Made by a program: the position numbers and the translations under genes. From Lamellibrachia columna (lineage: Eukaryota; Annelida; Polychaeta; Sabellida; Siboglinidae), in assembly GCA_963662155.1 (NCBI GenBank), contig OY759261.1, positions 39,470,996-39,534,995 on the forward strand: a DNA stretch of 64,000 nucleotides. The letters are read 5' to 3'. The stretch's first letter is position 1. Every line of letters begins with the position of its first letter. The notes beneath the pieces were generated by a model. The model was given only the letters and a program-made list of their open reading frames with translations, ran no database searches and was not told the origin of the DNA. Below are positions 62,993 through 64,000 of the stretch, piece after piece.

Positions 62993-63282
62993 ATCATCTC
63001 TCTTTCCCAAGTTGTATTCGGTCTGGTGGTCGAACCTGAGATAAAGACAACGTTTTATTTGTAATTGTACTGTTGCATTAAACTAAACAAACATCACAAT
63101 AAATAACATCGTAACATCATATAATGATAAATGTTCAGCCTCGTTTCGGTGGCGATGACATTATCAGGTTGTGTAATATCAATGATGTTCTGGAATTAGA
63201 GACAACAAAATCTGAATTATTCAGATTTTTTTTATCTCTAATTGATTGACAGCTTAAGAGTTTTTTTGCATGTTGTACTGAG
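62993..63282. other. no feature recognised
   Basis: Unique DNA between the transposase relic and the 86-bp repeats. Confidence 0.4.
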
Positions 63283-63540
63283 GTTGACCGTGGTACGTGT
63301 CGATGTGAGTTCATGTGGATGGGGCAATCACAATCCAAGGATTATAGACTGCTGTCTAGGTATATATAGTTGACCGTGGCACGTGTCGATGTGAGTTCAT
63401 GTGGATGGGGCAATTACAATCCAAGGATGATAGACTGCTGTCTAGGTCTATATAGTTGACCGTGGCACGTGTCGATGTGAGTTCATGTGGTAGGGGCAAT
63501 TACAATCCAAGGATGATAGACTGCTGTCTAGGTCTAAATA
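63283..63540. repeat. 86-bp tandem repeat, 3 units
   Basis: GTTGACCGTGG starts at 63283, 63369 and 63455. Units share ATGTGAGTTCATGTGG, CAATCCAAGGAT and AGACTGCTGTCTAGGT. Units 2 and 3 contain an E-box (CACGTG in GGCACGTGTCG); unit 1 has TACGTG instead. Confidence 0.95.
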
Positions 63541-63760
63541 GCTAAGACCATTATTGTTTCTGATATTGTAGAGTTGAAAAGGGAGGAGGCTCGATTTGGA
63601 AGACCACAACTGACACTCGTATAGAAGCCAATGTGTTATATATTGGCAGGATGACATGTTCATGCTGGTCACGTGCCACAACTGATCACATTCATCACAA
63701 CTGCCCTTTCCCTTACAGCAGCGAATACAGGGGTCTTATAGGGGTCTCAAGGCCATCCCT
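63541..63760. other. no feature recognised
   Basis: Unique spacer. CACGTGCC and ACAACTGATCACATTC occur without wider context. Confidence 0.4.
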
Positions 63761-64000
63761 GTGTCTGTGACAAATATTACGGTAAAGGACGACGTATATA
63801 GGCGTACATCAGAACTAGGGGCCTGTATAGTGTCAGCGTAAAGACTACGTACATTAAGCAGCCGGCTAATATTAACCCTTCTGTAAGTAGAACGACACAT
63901 GTGTCAAGACCCTCCGTGTCTGTGACAAATATTACGGTAAAGGACGACGTATATAGGCGTACATCAGAACTAGGGGCCTGTATAGTGTCAGCGTAAAGAC
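63761..64000. repeat. 155-bp tandem repeat running off the window
   Basis: GTGTCTGTGACAAATATTAC starts at 63761 and 63916. The visible 85 bases of unit 2 match unit 1 as far as can be seen, including GACGACGTATATAGGCG. Only about 1.5 units are in the window; a longer array may continue. Confidence 0.9.

Overview
This is eukaryotic, almost certainly invertebrate animal, nuclear DNA dominated by tandem repeats. Nothing here is bacterial: the coding pieces are non-LTR retrotransposons, a pogo-like DNA transposon relic, and one short exon with consensus splice sites whose peptide matches the T motif of telomerase reverse transcriptase (TERT). The mix of CR1/L2-type LINEs with an esterase-type ORF1, pogo relics and many unrelated minisatellites would fit a mollusc or another lophotrochozoan. 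The species cannot be fixed from the sequence.

Layout. (1) 1-5240: nested satellite DNA. A 29-bp repeat first runs in one orientation, flips near 733 and continues inverted. It then becomes part of a 1572-bp higher-order unit (palindrome, spacer, 36-bp minisatellite, spacer, about 890 bp of 29-bp repeats) present twice in full and once in part. A 20-bp minisatellite follows. (2) 5240-9130: mostly non-coding DNA with a tRNA-like sequence, an antisense LINE 3' end carrying an internal 54-bp triplication, two perfect foldbacks, microsatellites and two weak candidate exons on the minus strand. (3) 9133-54449: one very large array of a 44-bp repeat, about 41 kb or roughly 930 units, with both borders inside the window. 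It is interrupted once by a LINE (17159-21325) and shows nested segmental duplications with periods from 440 to about 2500 bp. (4) 54450-64000: unique DNA with relics of at least three LINE lineages, the TERT exon (minus strand, about 60.7 kb), a degraded pogo transposase, and minisatellites of 20-22, 21, 44 (GC-rich), 70, 86, about 110 and 155 bp.

The only long intact genes are the two ORFs of the LINE. ORF1 keeps an SGNH esterase domain but appears cut at its 5' end beside a zinc-knuckle-like Cys pair. ORF2 has complete endonuclease and reverse transcriptase motifs, no ATG before the endonuclease, and opens in the -1 frame exactly at an in-phase TTTAAAC heptamer next to the ORF1 stop. This suggests programmed frameshifting.

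The most notable observations are the TERT exon with a minisatellite starting exactly at its splice donor, the LINE frameshift signal, and the nested or inverted satellite architectures. The many open frames across the 44-bp array are by-products of the repeat and are not annotated as genes.
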